Positions 1-4,869 of a DNA stretch of 10,034 nucleotides are shown here, piece by piece. Origin of the DNA: a miscellaneous Crenarchaeota group-1 archaeon SG8-32-3 (lineage in GTDB: Archaea; Thermoproteota; Bathyarchaeia; Bathyarchaeales; Bathycorpusculaceae); contig LFWV01000037.1 in assembly GCA_001273335.1 (NCBI GenBank), positions 1 to 10,034 of the forward strand. Direction: 5' to 3'. Numbering within the stretch: position 1 is the first letter of the stretch; each line of letters starts with the position of its first letter. The notes under the pieces are model-generated. The model had not been told where the DNA came from. It made no database searches and saw nothing but the letters and a program-made list of their open reading frames with translations. The position numbers were made by a program, and so were the translations under genes.

Positions 1-149
1 GTCGTGAAGCCATGACCGCTAGCTTCGCCCAAATCCCTTATTCCGTCTTGGAGAAAATCTCCACAAGAATAGCCAACGAGATACCAGAAGTCACCCGTGT
101 AGTCTACGACGTAACTCACAAGCCACCCGCCACCATAGAATGGGAATAA
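1..149 (+). CDS. guaA: GMP synthase, C-terminal end (partial)
   Basis: Only the last 48 codons are inside the window, read in the frame starting at base 3 and ending at TAA 147-149. The translation begins REAMTASFAQIPYSVLEKIS and finishes with THKPPATIEWE. This is the signature tail of the dimerisation domain of GMP synthase, the enzyme that converts XMP to GMP using ATP and glutamine-derived ammonia. The KPPATIEWE ending is nearly invariant in the family and lies near the XMP-binding site. In many archaea the glutaminase and ATP-pyrophosphatase halves are separate genes; this fragment belongs to the synthetase (subunit B) half, and the window cannot show whether it is split. The gene reads towards the MazG-like gene but is separated from it by 183 nt that include a TATA box, so they are probably separate transcripts. 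The identification is firm; the rest of the gene lies beyond the left edge. Confidence 0.93.
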   Translation, partial: REAMTASFAQIPYSVLEKISTRIANEIPEVTRVVYDVTHKPPATIEWE

Positions 150-182
150 AACCTCGGCTGTTTCAGTCAATTCCTTGATAAA

Positions 183-237
183 CATATTTGGATCCTAATA
201 GAAGTAGTGTACAGAAAACGGGGAGGGGGTCTACCCG
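183..237 (-). repeat. 55-nt conserved element, copy A
   Basis: Read on the minus strand this begins CGGGTAGACCCCCTC and ends GGATCCAAATATG. Copy B at 8997-9051 is also 55 nt, on the plus strand, with the same ends and the same internal block CCCGTTTTCTG; about 40 positions agree and only one-base indels are needed. Differences in the first 20 nt are all transitions. A TATA-like box (262-273) sits about 30 nt upstream in the element's orientation, so it may be the start of a small transcript. No known RNA family is recognised. It could instead be a relic of a small mobile repeat or a protein-binding site. Confidence 0.6.
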
Positions 238-261
238 AAGACTCTCCGGGATTATCTGCCT

Positions 262-273
262 CTTTATATAAGG
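262..273. promoter_or_regulatory. Palindromic TATA box, possibly bidirectional
   Basis: The core TTATATAA (264-271) is self-complementary. On the plus strand it would start a transcript near 293, giving the MazG-like gene a leader of about 40 nt. On the minus strand it would start one near 242, just before repeat element A. Position fits archaeal TBP spacing in both directions. No transcript data are available. Confidence 0.5.
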
Positions 274-332
274 AGATATAGACTGTTCCCAGTGTAACAT
301 AACTCCAGTAATGCACAGGAGAAAACCTGAAA

Positions 333-641
333 ATGCACTTGGAAGATATGAAGAAGGAAATAGAGTCATTAGTATTAGAGAAAGGATTCTACAACAAGCG
401 TGAAGATATTCCTAAAAAGCTACTTTTTGCTTTCATAGAACTAGGCGAAGCCAGTGACGCTTGGAAAAAAGGCGCAGCAGAAGAGAAAATAGCTGAGGAA
501 ATAATAGACGTTATCTTTTACCTTTTGGATGCAAGCCGCCTAGCATGCCCCTCAGTCAACATGGATGAGACATTTAAGAAAAAATTAAGCAAGAACCGTA
601 GTAGACCCTACCAGTATGGCGAAGGTCACAGAAACAAATAA
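333..641 (+). CDS. MazG-like nucleotide pyrophosphohydrolase
   Basis: A 102-residue all-alpha protein of the MazG/dUTPase-like fold that hydrolyses (d)NTPs to the monophosphate and pyrophosphate, usually as house-cleaning of non-canonical nucleotides or for signalling. The metal-binding pattern is visible: E36xxE39 (IELGEA), then E56xxD59 in AEEIIDVIFYLLDA, the classic ExxE...ExxD arrangement on adjacent helices. A C-terminal KNRSRPYQYGEG segment matches the K..N..RP..(H/Y)G tail of small MazG domains. At about 100 residues it is a single-domain form, not the tandem bacterial MazG. The start is ATG 333, with AGGAGA at 317-322 ten nt before it. Upstream is the TATA box at 262-273. The gene converges on the zinc ribbon microgene at 666-779. 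The exact substrate cannot be told from sequence. Confidence 0.85.
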   Translation: MHLEDMKKEIESLVLEKGFYNKREDIPKKLLFAFIELGEASDAWKKGAAEEKIAEEIIDVIFYLLDASRLACPSVNMDETFKKKLSKNRSRPYQYGEGHRNK

Positions 642-657
642 CACATCTGAACTTCTG

Positions 658-665
658 AAAAAAAA
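658..665 (-). terminator. T8 run directly after the zinc ribbon gene
   Basis: On the minus strand eight T residues follow the TAG stop (666-668) without a gap. Archaeal RNA polymerase terminates on such T runs without needing a hairpin, so this is a good terminator for the microgene. No stem lies in front of it. Confidence 0.55.
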
Positions 666-779
666 CTAGTTTTTACGGAAATATCTGCTCCAACCACAGG
701 TATGGCATTGAGCTGTTTTCAGTTTCAAATTAAAATCTAGCTTGCCGCTACAAACTGGGCACTTCATTCTCGACTTCAT
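666..779 (-). CDS. 37-residue zinc ribbon microprotein
   Basis: A short gene of 37 codons between the convergent MazG-like gene and YkgJ. It starts MKSRMKCPVCSGKL and continues through LKTAQCHTCGW to a basic aromatic tail. Cys7, Cys10, Cys25 and Cys28 form a CxxC-x14-CxxC zinc ribbon with the usual small residues after each knuckle (CPVCSG, CHTCGW). The start ATG at 777-779 has AAGGA eight nt upstream and GGGGA abutting it; a second in-frame ATG (765-767) is possible. The stop is followed at once by T8. Such proteins usually bind nucleic acid or a protein partner, but nothing points to a specific role. The four-Cys spacing, ribosome-binding site and terminator together argue for a real gene. 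It could also be a translated remnant of a larger zinc-ribbon protein. Confidence 0.72.
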   Translation of the reverse strand: MKSRMKCPVCSGKLDFNLKLKTAQCHTCGWSRYFRKN

Positions 780-810
780 TCCCCTTTTCCTTTAAGAAAA
801 ACTGCGCCCT

Positions 811-824
811 AATAACGGGTTATT
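811..824. promoter_or_regulatory. Perfect palindrome upstream of the zinc ribbon gene
   Basis: AATAAC-GG-GTTATT is an exact 6-2-6 inverted repeat located 32-45 nt before the ATG at 779. It overlaps where a minus-strand TATA-like box (GTTATTAGG) would lie, so a bound dimeric regulator would block transcription of the microgene. Operator function is inferred from symmetry and position only. Confidence 0.35.
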
Positions 825-873
825 CCGAACTTTGAAATATGTTCTAGAAAGATATTGCCAGAACGATGCCTGC

Positions 874-884
874 TTTTTTATAAC
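874..884 (+). promoter_or_regulatory. TATA-like box for the YkgJ-type gene
   Basis: TTTTTTATAAC on the plus strand predicts a start near 905 and a leader of about 53 nt. The leader's edge overlaps an imperfect hairpin at 885-907 (AGAAC/GTTCT outside, AGTT/AACT inside). A second AT-rich candidate, ATTATAGC at about 933-941, would give an almost leaderless mRNA. The sequence does not decide between them. Confidence 0.35.
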
Positions 885-957
885 AGAACAGTTGAAACTT
901 GAGTTCTAAGAGGTTTTTATTGCAGTTTAGCAGATTATAGCTTTGTAGAGATGAAAA

Positions 958-1404
958 GTGAACTTTGACTATCCTACTACAGTGCGTTTTCGCTGCATAA
1001 AATGCGGAATATGCTGTGGCGACACAAAAGAAAAGAATAGGCACATTCTCCTTTTAAGGCGAGAAGCCGAACAAATTTCCAAGGCCACTTCCCAGCCAAC
1101 CTCAAAGTTCGCGGTTAAAATTGAGGGCAGGGCGCCTTACAGATATGAGATGAAAAAGACGGAAGATGGAAAATGCATGTTCTTAGGGAATAACCGCTGC
1201 ACCATTTACTCGGTTAGACCTCTGATCTGCAGGTTTTACCCGTTTGAACTTAGTTCGTACAGCGGAAAGTACAGGTTTCTCTACACGGAAGAGTGCCCGG
1301 GTATAAACAGTGGTCAGGTTTTGGGTGAGGCTTATTTTAGAAGAATGTTCCGCTTGGCGCGCGCTAAACACAGGCCAACAACGGACTCAAGCGGAGAAAG
1401 CTGA
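958..1404 (+). CDS. YkgJ-family Cys-cluster (Zn/Fe-chelating) protein
   Basis: A 148-residue protein of the YkgJ/CxxCxxCC family (PF03692), thought to hold a metal ion or an iron-sulfur cluster; the biochemical role is unknown. The eight conserved cysteines are all present: Cys13, Cys16, Cys19 and Cys20 in FRCIKCGICCGD, then Cys73 (GKCMFL), Cys81 (NRCTIY), Cys91 in the hallmark RPLICRFYPF and Cys113 (EECPG). The start is GTG 958 because an in-frame TGA lies at 952-954; AGAG at 947-950 provides a modest ribosome-binding site. Length is typical for archaeal members. Its stop (1402-1404) is only one base from the stop of the convergent gene 1406-1726. The family call is secure; function, including whether it acts as a metallochaperone, is not known. 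Confidence 0.88.
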   Translation: MNFDYPTTVRFRCIKCGICCGDTKEKNRHILLLRREAEQISKATSQPTSKFAVKIEGRAPYRYEMKKTEDGKCMFLGNNRCTIYSVRPLICRFYPFELSSYSGKYRFLYTEECPGINSGQVLGEAYFRRMFRLARAKHRPTTDSSGES

Positions 1405-1405
1405 T

Positions 1406-1726
1406 TCAGTAGGCTGCAACTGAAAAGGTGGTTTGGCGCCTATAATTTATCCGGCTATTTTTTGGTCTGCTTGATATTAGTGGTCGTGTTTGCGTGTATC
1501 TGTATCCGCAGTTACATTCGAAACCGGAGATTTTTCCGTTTTTGCAGGATACAGGTCGCCATTTGCGGCTGCAACAGTTGTTGTTTTTCTTATGAATGTG
1601 CCGTAACGCTGTCGCTCCGTCAAACGTTATTGCCACGTGGCTTTTTGGGGATGTTAGGTACCATACCAGGCAGCATGCGAAGGCTCCCCAAAATGCGGGT
1701 ACGCTGATTAGGAGTATATAAGTCAT
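1406..1726 (-). CDS. Hypothetical protein, N-terminal membrane helix plus Cys motif
   Basis: A 106-residue reading frame with ATG at 1724-1726, preceded by AAGTGA five nt upstream. I do not recognise it. Residues about 3-25 (YILLISVPAFWGAFACCLVW) form a hydrophobic segment fit for a signal anchor. The middle part ends in ALRHIHKKNNNCCSRKW, then SCKNGKISGFECNCGYRY, which resembles half of a zinc ribbon (C...C.CG), although the first knuckle is a CC pair and not CxxC. The C-terminal 25 residues are polar. A 13-codon upstream extension exists but lacks a better start. Ending one base from the convergent YkgJ stop is tidy packing that favours a real gene. A plus-strand frame (1462-1707) across the same DNA has no such features. 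It might be a decaying gene; confidence is limited. Confidence 0.42.
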   Translation of the reverse strand: MTYILLISVPAFWGAFACCLVWYLTSPKSHVAITFDGATALRHIHKKNNNCCSRKWRPVSCKNGKISGFECNCGYRYTQTRPLISSRPKNSRINYRRQTTFSVAAY

Positions 1727-1737
1727 GTTTTTCACTT

Positions 1738-1863
1738 TGTATATTTGAGTTCTACTCATGTACAATACGTCTGTTTTTAGACATATTATGAAATGAGATA
1801 TATTTCATCTCAAGATATGAAGCTTCCTATCCCTTTCAAACCCGAATAATAACACTTAAGCCT
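1738..1863. other. AT-rich spacer with two small hairpins
   Basis: Between the start of the small membrane/Cys gene and the end of pyrI lie GTCT-GTTTTT-AGAC (1770-1783) and overlapping alternative stems around TGAAAT...ATTTCA and GAGAT...ATCTC (about 1788-1811). An AAATATA stretch near 1741-1746 (minus strand) is the nearest TATA-like sequence to the small gene. These may serve pyrI termination or the neighbour's promoter; neither is proven. Confidence 0.25.
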
Positions 1864-2328
1864 CTAAAGCTGCTGCAACACATCCGCTTTCTCCAAAATG
1901 TAACCACAATAATGACACTTCAACAACAGCGGCTCCTCACTCTCAACATAAAACTTGGCTGCCGCAGGCTCGTTACTGTTACTTATGCAAGCAGGATTCA
2001 CACAGTTTATTATCGCCTCAATAATCTTCGGCAACTTAACCTCCAACTTCTCCACCACCTTATACTCGCGGATGATGTTAATGGAAGCATGAGGCGCCAC
2101 CAACGCAATCTTGTTAACTTCCCGTGCGTTAAGCGCACGCCCCTCAATTTTAACAATGTCTTTCACATTGAAACGTTTACTCGGAACGTTAACGGCAATC
2201 GTCATCACCCTCTTCTCTCGCCCTGTTATCCCCAAAATTTTAACAACATCCAAAGCGTACCCGCCACTTATATGATCAATAACAGTGCCATCCTTAATTT
2301 TCGACACCCGAAGTTCCTTCTCGCTCAT
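1864..2328 (-). CDS. pyrI: Aspartate carbamoyltransferase regulatory chain
   Basis: A 154-residue PyrI, the allosteric subunit that binds CTP/ATP and tunes the catalytic PyrB trimers in the second step of pyrimidine synthesis. The N-terminal effector domain is seen in VSKIKDGTVIDHISGGYALDVVK and KDIVKIEGRAL. The C-terminal zinc domain has Cys109, Cys114, Cys138 and Cys141, with the classical C-x4-C-x23-C-x2-C spacing (CVNPAC and CHYCGY). ATG 2328 gives a length almost identical to bacterial PyrI; GTG 2340, four codons earlier, is possible and would sit at the predicted transcription start (TATA-like TTTATTTAT at 2361-2369). GTGGGG precedes the ATG by six nt. No pyrB is next to it: the gene downstream on this strand is the small membrane/Cys frame and upstream is an Ig-like protein, unlike the usual pyrBI operon. 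Confidence 0.93.
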   Translation of the reverse strand: MSEKELRVSKIKDGTVIDHISGGYALDVVKILGITGREKRVMTIAVNVPSKRFNVKDIVKIEGRALNAREVNKIALVAPHASINIIREYKVVEKLEVKLPKIIEAIINCVNPACISNSNEPAAAKFYVESEEPLLLKCHYCGYILEKADVLQQL

Positions 2329-2360
2329 TGCAAACCCCACAAAGCCTATGCCGCTAAGTA

Positions 2361-2369
2361 ATAAATAAA
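2361..2369 (-). promoter_or_regulatory. TATA-like box of pyrI
   Basis: TTTATTTAT on the minus strand lies about 25 nt before base 2340, so the mRNA should begin close to the GTG/ATG start region with a leader of 0-12 nt. This supports pyrI being transcribed on its own. Confidence 0.4.
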
Positions 2370-2529
2370 AATTTCAGAAAAAACATTCCGCGAGCAGATC
2401 AGCAAAAATATAGCCGCTAATCCCGGCATATAAGACAAGAGCTGTTTTGGGAAAACATGAAGTATCAATAAACAAAAGCATACATTAAGAAAGTTTGACT
2501 TCATTTGCAGAAAGATGATTCTCCAATAT

Positions 2530-2539
2530 TAAAAGAAAA
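2530..2539 (-). terminator. T-rich terminator after the Ig-like gene
   Basis: TTTTTCTTTT on the minus strand begins about ten nt past the stop of the Ig-like gene (2549-2551). It is consistent with archaeal T-run termination. Confidence 0.4.
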
Positions 2540-2548
2540 ACATCCACT

Positions 2549-3061
2549 CTAGTTATCATAGGTGGCTACGGCAGTTATGTCAAAGTCGAAGGCATTTATT
2601 CCGCTGATGCTTGGACTGACGGTTAAAGTTATAGTCACGGGGATAGTTGTATCTGCATCAAGTGTTTGACCGTTGTAGCTCCATTTCAAAGTCAGGTAGT
2701 TAGAAGCTGTTGACGGGTTCCAGTTAGATGTGGATATAGTCAGGGTTAAAGGCAAGGCTCCTTTGTTGCTTATGTAAACCGTGAAGCTTTTACTGGAGCC
2801 AGCCGTTAAAAATCCCCAATCAAGCGTGTTAACGATACGCGTTGAATCCTCATCCCAATAAACTCCGATTCCTATTGCCTTAAAGGTTCCAACGCTGGAG
2901 ATTGTGCTGCTTGTCTGATAGAGTGACCTGACGTTGACAATAATTAGTCCAGAGAGAATTCCAGCTATTAGCATTACTGCAATTACTGCTGGCACGAGTC
3001 TAATCCATTTTTCTCGCTTTGTAATATCGCCCTGTTTTTTCAGTTCGTCAAATTTTCGCAG
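2549..3061 (-). CDS. Membrane-anchored Ig-like extracellular protein
   Basis: With a GTG start at 2995 the product is 148 residues beginning MPAVIAVMLIAGILSGLIIV, one membrane helix, followed by an exported beta-sandwich domain: IGVYWDEDSTR, the stretch DWGFLTAGSSKSFTVYISN, STSNWNP, LTLKWSYNGQTL and a final FDFDITAVATYD strand. This pattern (IGVYWD...WG...G...NW.P...F.F.I) recurs in cell-surface proteins of Bathyarchaeia-like genomes; I place it as Ig-like from strand rhythm and memory of the family. The frame stays open upstream to a TAG at 3077-3079 and encodes a basic stretch, KKLRKFDELKK and TKREKWIR, ideal for the cytoplasmic side of the helix. No ATG/GTG/TTG lies there, but CTG 3059-3061 has AAGGGG six nt before it, so a CTG start (170 residues) is given here. 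GTG 2995 lacks a ribosome-binding site. No prepilin peptidase site is obvious. Confidence 0.62.
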   Translation of the reverse strand: MRKFDELKKQGDITKREKWIRLVPAVIAVMLIAGILSGLIIVNVRSLYQTSSTISSVGTFKAIGIGVYWDEDSTRIVNTLDWGFLTAGSSKSFTVYISNKGALPLTLTISTSNWNPSTASNYLTLKWSYNGQTLDADTTIPVTITLTVSPSISGINAFDFDITAVATYDN

Positions 3062-3076
3062 CTTTTTCCCCTTTCT

Positions 3077-3124
3077 CTATTTTTAATCTTAAGTTACTTT
3101 TATCTTATGTTACTTATATCTTTA
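3077..3124. repeat. 16-bp tandem repeat, about three units, TATA-like
   Basis: Two units, GTTACTTTTATCTTAT (3093-3108) and GTTACTTATATCTTTA (3109-3124), match at 13 of the first 14 bases; a degenerate third unit (3077-3092) keeps TTT..AATCTTAA. On the minus strand each carries a GATAWAAG-type core, so three TATA-like boxes lie 16 bp apart in front of the Ig-like gene. They may be alternative promoters or a multi-site operator. Confidence 0.5.
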
Positions 3125-3451
3125 AGTTTTTGAGAGGTGATTTTAAGTTATCTGCCAAGTTTGATGCAAAAATGCGAAGCGCTCTTTGCAAAGTTTACAA
3201 AGTTGAATTAACTAAATCTGAAGCCTCAAGCTAATGACGTTGTAACTGCAAACTTCAAAATATATCATGAATTCTTTGTTTTTCAGGCACAATCCAACTA
3301 TCAGGTAAAAGGGCAGCAAAAATGCTTTGCCCAAGTTTCTTATAGAAGCAAGTGTGCGTAACACATTCTCTTTTCAAAAGAGCAGAGCGCGTGAAAAAGT
3401 AAGTTTGGATTACCTGAAGTTGAATTATTGGAGAAGATAGGACGCGTGCGC
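3125..3451. other. Intergenic region with a strong hairpin and a palindrome
   Basis: No convincing gene is seen between the Ig-like promoter repeats and the end of the Lsm gene. A purine-rich GAGAGGTGAT at 3131-3140 resembles a ribosome-binding site but no open frame follows it. The stretch holds the hairpin at 3311-3332 and the perfect 15-nt palindrome CTCTTTT-C-AAAAGAG at 3368-3382. A minus-strand frame of 96 codons overlapping the Lsm gene ends here but shows no recognisable motif. Confidence 0.4.
3307..3332 (-). terminator. Hairpin plus T4 downstream of the Lsm gene
   Basis: On the minus strand GGGC-AA-AGCA-TTTT-TGCT-GCCC is followed directly by TTTT. The stem has eight pairs with a two-base bulge and a four-base loop, about 120 nt beyond the Lsm stop. 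It looks like an intrinsic terminator, or a stable 3' end, of the Lsm transcript. Hairpin terminators are not the rule in archaea, so it may also stabilise the 3' end. Confidence 0.45.
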
Positions 3452-3691
3452 TTAATGCCTCGTAGCGTCTAATATTATGTAGAGAACGTTGTTTCCGCGA
3501 AGTAGAACGTTTCCGTAGTTTGTGAGCAGCTGTTCTTGCTTGCATTCAGTTGCTCCCTCCAGAAGTATGTTCATATGTCCATCACATTTAATCATCTTTC
3601 CCTTGTATTCACAGCCATTTTTAAGGACGACTTCAATGTTTCCATGTAACTGTTTAACGAGGACGTTCAATGGTTTTTTGCTCGGTTCCAT
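3452..3691 (-). CDS. Sm-like archaeal RNA-binding protein (Lsm)
   Basis: A 79-residue Sm-fold protein that should form a heptameric ring binding U-rich RNA. The Sm1 motif spans about residues 16-47 (LHGNIEVVLKNG, then KGKMIKCDGHMNILLEGA) with the D37xxxN41 RNA-base contacts, and Sm2 spans about 59-74 (YGNVLLRGNNVLYIIL) with the conserved R65-G66-N67. Length equals typical archaeal SmAP. The start is ATG 3691; a longer frame to 3817 would add 42 residues that run through a TATA box (about 3738-3748), so it is rejected. It is divergent from the eL15-eL13-RNase P operon with 315 nt between starts. In many archaea the next gene is eL37; none is found here. CKQEQ in the linker and the histidine tail are ordinary variation. 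The family call is firm. Confidence 0.93.
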   Translation of the reverse strand: MEPSKKPLNVLVKQLHGNIEVVLKNGCEYKGKMIKCDGHMNILLEGATECKQEQLLTNYGNVLLRGNNVLYIILDATRH

Positions 3692-3737
3692 TATAACACC
3701 GTGTTCCAATGGTCGATATATGCATATGCGAAACCTA

Positions 3738-3748
3738 TCATATATAAA
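3738..3748 (-). promoter_or_regulatory. TATA box of the Lsm gene
   Basis: TTTTATATATG on the minus strand predicts a start near 3718, leaving a leader of about 27 nt before ATG 3691. Two overlapping palindromic ATs, GCATATGCATAT, lie inside that spacer. Confidence 0.55.
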
Positions 3749-3882
3749 AGTTTTATCCATCAACAACACCCAAAACCAGAAATCTTTTTTGCGGAAGCTT
3801 TTGAGCGCCGTAAACATGTAGTGAACTTATCATTTCCGTCTTTGTATGCGGAGAACGTTGCTGTAAAGAGCACTATAGGTTT

Positions 3883-3899
3883 GGAAAGGTTTATTTTTA
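3883..3899 (+). promoter_or_regulatory. BRE and TATA box of the eL15 operon
   Basis: GGAAAGG (3883-3889) followed by TTTATTTTTA (3890-3899) is a good archaeal BRE/TATA pair. The predicted start is near 3919, giving the ribosomal protein operon a leader of about 88 nt. Confidence 0.6.
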
Positions 3900-3918
3900 G
3901 GCGTGGTGCTAAAGTGTA

Positions 3919-4006
3919 AAATTGCAGGCGGACCAACTGTGTCCGTTGGGATGTGGCCCAAATTGGGCTGAACCGTAAGCAGTAGATTAGAGGTGTAAAA
4001 AGAAAG
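3919..4006 (+). promoter_or_regulatory. Structured leader of the eL15 operon
   Basis: From the predicted start to the ATG at 4007 the leader can form stem CGGAC/GTCCG (3929-3933 with 3941-3945, 7-nt loop), or the mutually exclusive CCAAC/GTTGG (3933-3937 with 3945-3949, 7-nt loop). Then GCCCAA-A-TTGGGC (3956-3968) forms a hairpin, while its CCCAA half can also pair with TTGGG at 3946-3950. The ribosome-binding site AGAGGTG (3989-3995) lies 11 nt before the ATG. The arrangement suggests a control element such as autoregulation by a ribosomal protein. It is not a tRNA: no T-arm or acceptor stem is present. Confidence 0.45.
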
Positions 4007-4588
4007 ATGGCATACAAGTATATAGCTGAAGCGTGGGCTAAACCAGAAGCGTGCTATTTGGAAGAGCTTATAAAACAGAGGCTAATCGAGTGGCGAAAGC
4101 AGCCGGCTATAATCCGTCTGGAGAAACCCACGCGTATTGATCGCGCCAGAAAACTCGGCTACAAAGCCAAGCAAGGCTTCGTTGTCGCTCGCACACGTGT
4201 GAGAAGAGGTGGCTTGCGTAAGAAGAGGCCAAGAGCTGGGCGTAGACCCAAACGCATGGGTGTTGCCAAGTTCAAGCCTGGCAAGAGCTTAAGGCTAATA
4301 GCTGAAGAACGCACAGGCAAAAAGTTCCCAAACTTGGAAGTCTTGAACAGTTACTGGGTGGGAGAAGATGGGCGTTCGAAATGGTTTGAGGTTATAATGG
4401 TTGACCCGAATCATCCTGTGATAAAAAGCGATAATGATATAGGCTGGGTAGCCGAGAAGCAGCATCACCGCCGTGTTTTCAGAAGCCTAACGAGTGCAGG
4501 CAAAAAGGTTAGGAGTCTACGCAGGAAAGGCAGGGGTGCGGAAAAATTCAGACCCAGCAAACGCAGAGGCGCCAAAGGAACCAAGTGA
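4007..4588 (+). CDS. rpl15e: Large-subunit ribosomal protein eL15
   Basis: A 193-residue basic protein, the standard length for archaeal L15e. Family landmarks are MAYKYIAEAW at the start, IEWRKQPAIIRLEKPTRIDR, the loop RTRVRRGGLRKKRPRAGRRP, NLEVLNSYWVGEDG, KWFEVIMVDPNHPVIKSD and the Gly/Arg/Lys-rich tail that threads into 23S rRNA. It binds the large subunit near domain II. ATG 4007 follows AGAGGTG by 11 nt. It is the first gene of an operon continuing into eL13 after a single base, then the PF01877 protein, Rpp30 and Pop5, matching the front of the archaeal exosome superoperon. No oddities are seen. Purine-rich codons contrast with the G/T-rich genes further down the operon. Confidence 0.97.
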   Translation: MAYKYIAEAWAKPEACYLEELIKQRLIEWRKQPAIIRLEKPTRIDRARKLGYKAKQGFVVARTRVRRGGLRKKRPRAGRRPKRMGVAKFKPGKSLRLIAEERTGKKFPNLEVLNSYWVGEDGRSKWFEVIMVDPNHPVIKSDNDIGWVAEKQHHRRVFRSLTSAGKKVRSLRRKGRGAEKFRPSKRRGAKGTK

Positions 4589-4589
4589 A

Positions 4590-4841
4590 ATGCATCATAT
4601 AAAACCCACAATCAACAAGAAAGACGGTAAACAACGAAGCGGCAGAGGCTTCAGCCTAAAAGAACTTGGGAAAGCAGTATTGACTTTAGAGGAAGCGAAA
4701 AGACTGGAGATACCTGTAGATAAGCGCAGAACAACAATCCATGACTGGAACGTTGAAATTTTGAAAGCCTACATGCAAAAAATGAAAGCCGAAGCTAGAC
4801 CGAAAACGAAGCTGCAGCTGAAGAAAAAAGATAAAAAGTGA
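4590..4841 (+). CDS. rpl13e: Large-subunit ribosomal protein eL13
   Basis: An 83-residue protein matching the short archaeal L13e: an N-terminal basic segment (KPTINKKDGKQRSGRGFS), the central LKELGKAVLTLEEAKRLEIPVDKRR, then TTIHDWNVEILKAY and a lysine-rich tail (LQLKKKDKK). The first ATG, 4590, one base past the eL15 stop, is preferred; the frame is open 32 codons further into eL15 but that part is a shadow of the eL15 tail. AAAGGA inside the eL15 end (4574-4579) serves as ribosome-binding site at 10 nt. eL13 occurs in TACK and Asgard archaea and eukaryotes but is mostly missing from Euryarchaeota, so it is a lineage marker. Its position between eL15 and the PF01877 gene is an insertion relative to the euryarchaeal order. 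Confidence 0.92.
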   Translation: MHHIKPTINKKDGKQRSGRGFSLKELGKAVLTLEEAKRLEIPVDKRRTTIHDWNVEILKAYMQKMKAEARPKTKLQLKKKDKK

Positions 4842-4869
4842 AACTGCCCTAACAGAACGCGGTGCTGTT

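Noticed and set aside
3..185. Minus-strand open frame antisense to guaA starting at the ATG of repeat copy A
   Set aside because: It is the exact complement frame of a certain coding region, has no ribosome-binding site of standard type and resembles no family.
163..369. Minus-strand 68-codon frame across the guaA-mazG spacer
   Set aside because: Runs through repeat copy A and the TATA box; no motif or start signal.
1462..1707. Plus-strand 81-codon frame opposite the small membrane/Cys gene
   Set aside because: No domain or ribosome-binding site; unbalanced Cys/Phe/Arg-rich content typical of a shadow frame.
2346..2504. Minus-strand 52-codon hydrophobic frame (MKSNFLNVCFCLLILHVF...) between the Ig-like gene and pyrI
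   Set aside because: A TATA-like stretch lies about 25 nt before its ATG, which is tempting, but it overlaps the Ig-like gene's T-rich terminator and the pyrI promoter, has no ribosome-binding site, and AT-rich DNA easily gives hydrophobic frames.
3131..3140. GAGAGGTGAT as a ribosome-binding site on the plus strand
   Set aside because: No start codon with an open frame follows within useful distance.
3255..3545. Minus-strand 96-codon frame overlapping the Lsm gene
   Set aside because: Half lies out of frame inside Lsm and the rest crosses a terminator-like hairpin; no recognisable motif.
3921..4006. tRNA or box C/D RNA in the eL15 leader
   Set aside because: Seven-nt loops look tRNA-like, but position 33 is not U, there is no T-arm (GTTCRANNC) or acceptor stem, and C/D boxes are missing.
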